Positions 63,306 through 64,000 of a stretch of 64,000 nt of DNA are shown in pieces. The stretch spans positions 6,061 through 70,060 of the forward strand of contig NZ_JAAGVC010000001.1 of NCBI RefSeq assembly GCF_010858045.1, read 5' to 3'. The stretch is from Nocardia cyriacigeorgica (GTDB lineage Bacteria; Actinomycetota; Actinomycetes; Mycobacteriales; Mycobacteriaceae). Below the pieces are notes generated by a model. The model was not told the DNA's origin and did no database searches. It saw only the letters and a list, made by a program, of their open reading frames with translations. Numbering within the stretch: the stretch's first letter is position 1; each line of letters opens with the position of its first letter. Made by a program: the position numbers and the translations under genes.

Positions 63306-64000
63306 TCAGAGATGACGTGTCGTGTCGATACCCAAAGACATACCCGCCAAGCCACGCCGGCGCACCGCCAGCTTGTCGGCGACCTCGCGCAGCGCCACCG
63401 CGGCCGGGTTCTCCGGATCGCGCAGCACGATCGGGGTGCCTTCGTCGCCCGCCTCGCGCAGCGACTGCTCGATCGGGATCTGGCCGAGCAGCGGGACATC
63501 GGCGCCGACGGCGCGGGTGAGGCGCTCGGCCACCGCCTGGCCGCCACCCGAACCGTAGAGGTCCATCCTGGTGCCGTCGGGCAGGTCCAGCCAGGACATG
63601 TTCTCCACCACGCCCGCGATCCGCTGACGGGTCTGCAAGGCGATGGCGCCCGCGCGCTCGGCCACCTCGGCGGCGGCCGGCTGGGGGGTGGTGACGACCA
63701 GGATCTCCGCGTTCGGGATCAGCTGGGCGATGGAGATCGCCACATCGCCGGTGCCGGGCGGCAGGTCGAGCAGCAGCACGTCCAGATCGCCCCAGAACAC
63801 ATCGGCCAGGAACTGTTGCAGCGCGCGGTGCAGCATCGGGCCGCGCCACACCACCGGCGTATTGCCCTGGGTGAACTGGGCGATGGAGATCATCTTCACG
63901 TCGTGCGCGATGGGCGGCATGATCATCCGCTCGACCTGGGTGGGCCGGGCGTCGGTGCCGAGCATGCGCGGGACGGAGTGGCCGTAGATGTCGGCGTCGA
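63306..64000 (-). CDS. mrp: Mrp/ApbC-family Fe-S cluster carrier ATPase (5' end missing)
   Basis: The gene runs off the right edge; the C-terminal 231 residues are present. The frame continues upstream of ATG 63965 (DADIYGHSVPRMLGTDARPTQ), so that ATG is internal. Mrp features: QGNTPVVWRGPMLHRALQQFLADVFWGDLDVLLLDLPPGTGDVAISIAQL (deviant Walker B region), VVTTPQPAAAEVAERAG, GVVENMSW and LYGSGGGQAVAERL. The Walker A part lies outside the window. Mrp proteins carry Fe-S clusters to apo-proteins. Matches Rv1229c. The 191 bases before it (63115-63305) show no gene. Confidence 0.93.
   Translation of the reverse strand, partial: DADIYGHSVPRMLGTDARPTQVERMIMPPIAHDVKMISIAQFTQGNTPVVWRGPMLHRALQQFLADVFWGDLDVLLLDLPPGTGDVAISIAQLIPNAEILVVTTPQPAAAEVAERAGAIALQTRQRIAGVVENMSWLDLPDGTRMDLYGSGGGQAVAERLTRAVGADVPLLGQIPIEQSLREAGDEGTPIVLRDPENPAAVALREVADKLAVRRRGLAGMSLGIDTTRHL

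Overview
The window is high-GC actinobacterial DNA, most likely from Nocardia or a close mycolic-acid-containing relative. It carries an antigen-85-type mycolyl esterase, a PIM/LAM glycolipid pair (PimE and LpqW homologues), mycothiol synthesis (MshB), F420 synthesis (FbiC), the SigE/RseA/HtrA/TatB cluster and GlgC/GlgM. From about 16.8 kb to the end, gene order follows the M. tuberculosis Rv1157c-Rv1229c chromosome segment, with insertions and one inverted block. The first 25 bases are Illumina Nextera read-2 adapter, so the left edge is a contig end. The right edge cuts an Mrp/ApbC gene.

Layout. 0-16.3 kb is a genus-variable region: a GNAT and YjbR pair, an antigen-85-like esterase, lipoproteins, an FBP zinc-finger protein, a FUSC membrane protein, a MarR regulator divergent from an odd lipoprotein-MarR chimera, a four-gene osmoprotectant (OpuC/ProU type) ABC transporter, a MarR/MFS pair, a CHAP protein, an internally duplicated unknown protein and a Tat-exported DUF1906 protein. 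16.3-25.4 kb holds a SILSIGS-repeat protein, an Rv1157c/Rv1158c-like secreted protein, pimE, a pterin dehydratase, a Cys-rich mini-protein, typA, lpqW and the mshB group. 25.4-28.1 kb is a compact, AT-richer three-gene operon (DUF4231/SLATT membrane protein, PfkB kinase, TIR-NagB fusion) that interrupts the conserved order and is the best candidate for an undescribed defence or stress system. 28.1-37.3 kb holds two PH-domain membrane proteins, fbiC, ferredoxin, dapC and the proline catabolism pair.

37.3-40 kb holds two MpaB-family oxygenases around a TetR regulator, with matching 25-base operators before both oxygenases. 40-49.3 kb holds fadD36, dapD, dapE, two LOG-family proteins, fadD6, folP2 and gpgS. 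49.4-64 kb holds an unknown membrane protein, an HTH regulator, and then the inverted block tatB-htrA-rseA-sigE / O-methyltransferase / TetR-ABC exporter / glgC / glgM / RNA methyltransferase / DUF3117 / tag / DivIVA-like protein, followed by mrp.

Much of the conserved part serves the cell envelope: PIM/LAM mannosylation (PimE, LpqW), methylglucose lipopolysaccharide and maltosyl phosphate (GpgS, GlgC, GlgM), diaminopimelate (DapC, DapD, DapE) and envelope stress (SigE, RseA, HtrA). Many genes overlap by 4 bases (ATGA/GTGA), as expected for coupled operons. No tRNA, rRNA, CRISPR array, insertion sequence or prophage was seen. Comparisons with M. tuberculosis come from memory of that genome, not from a search.
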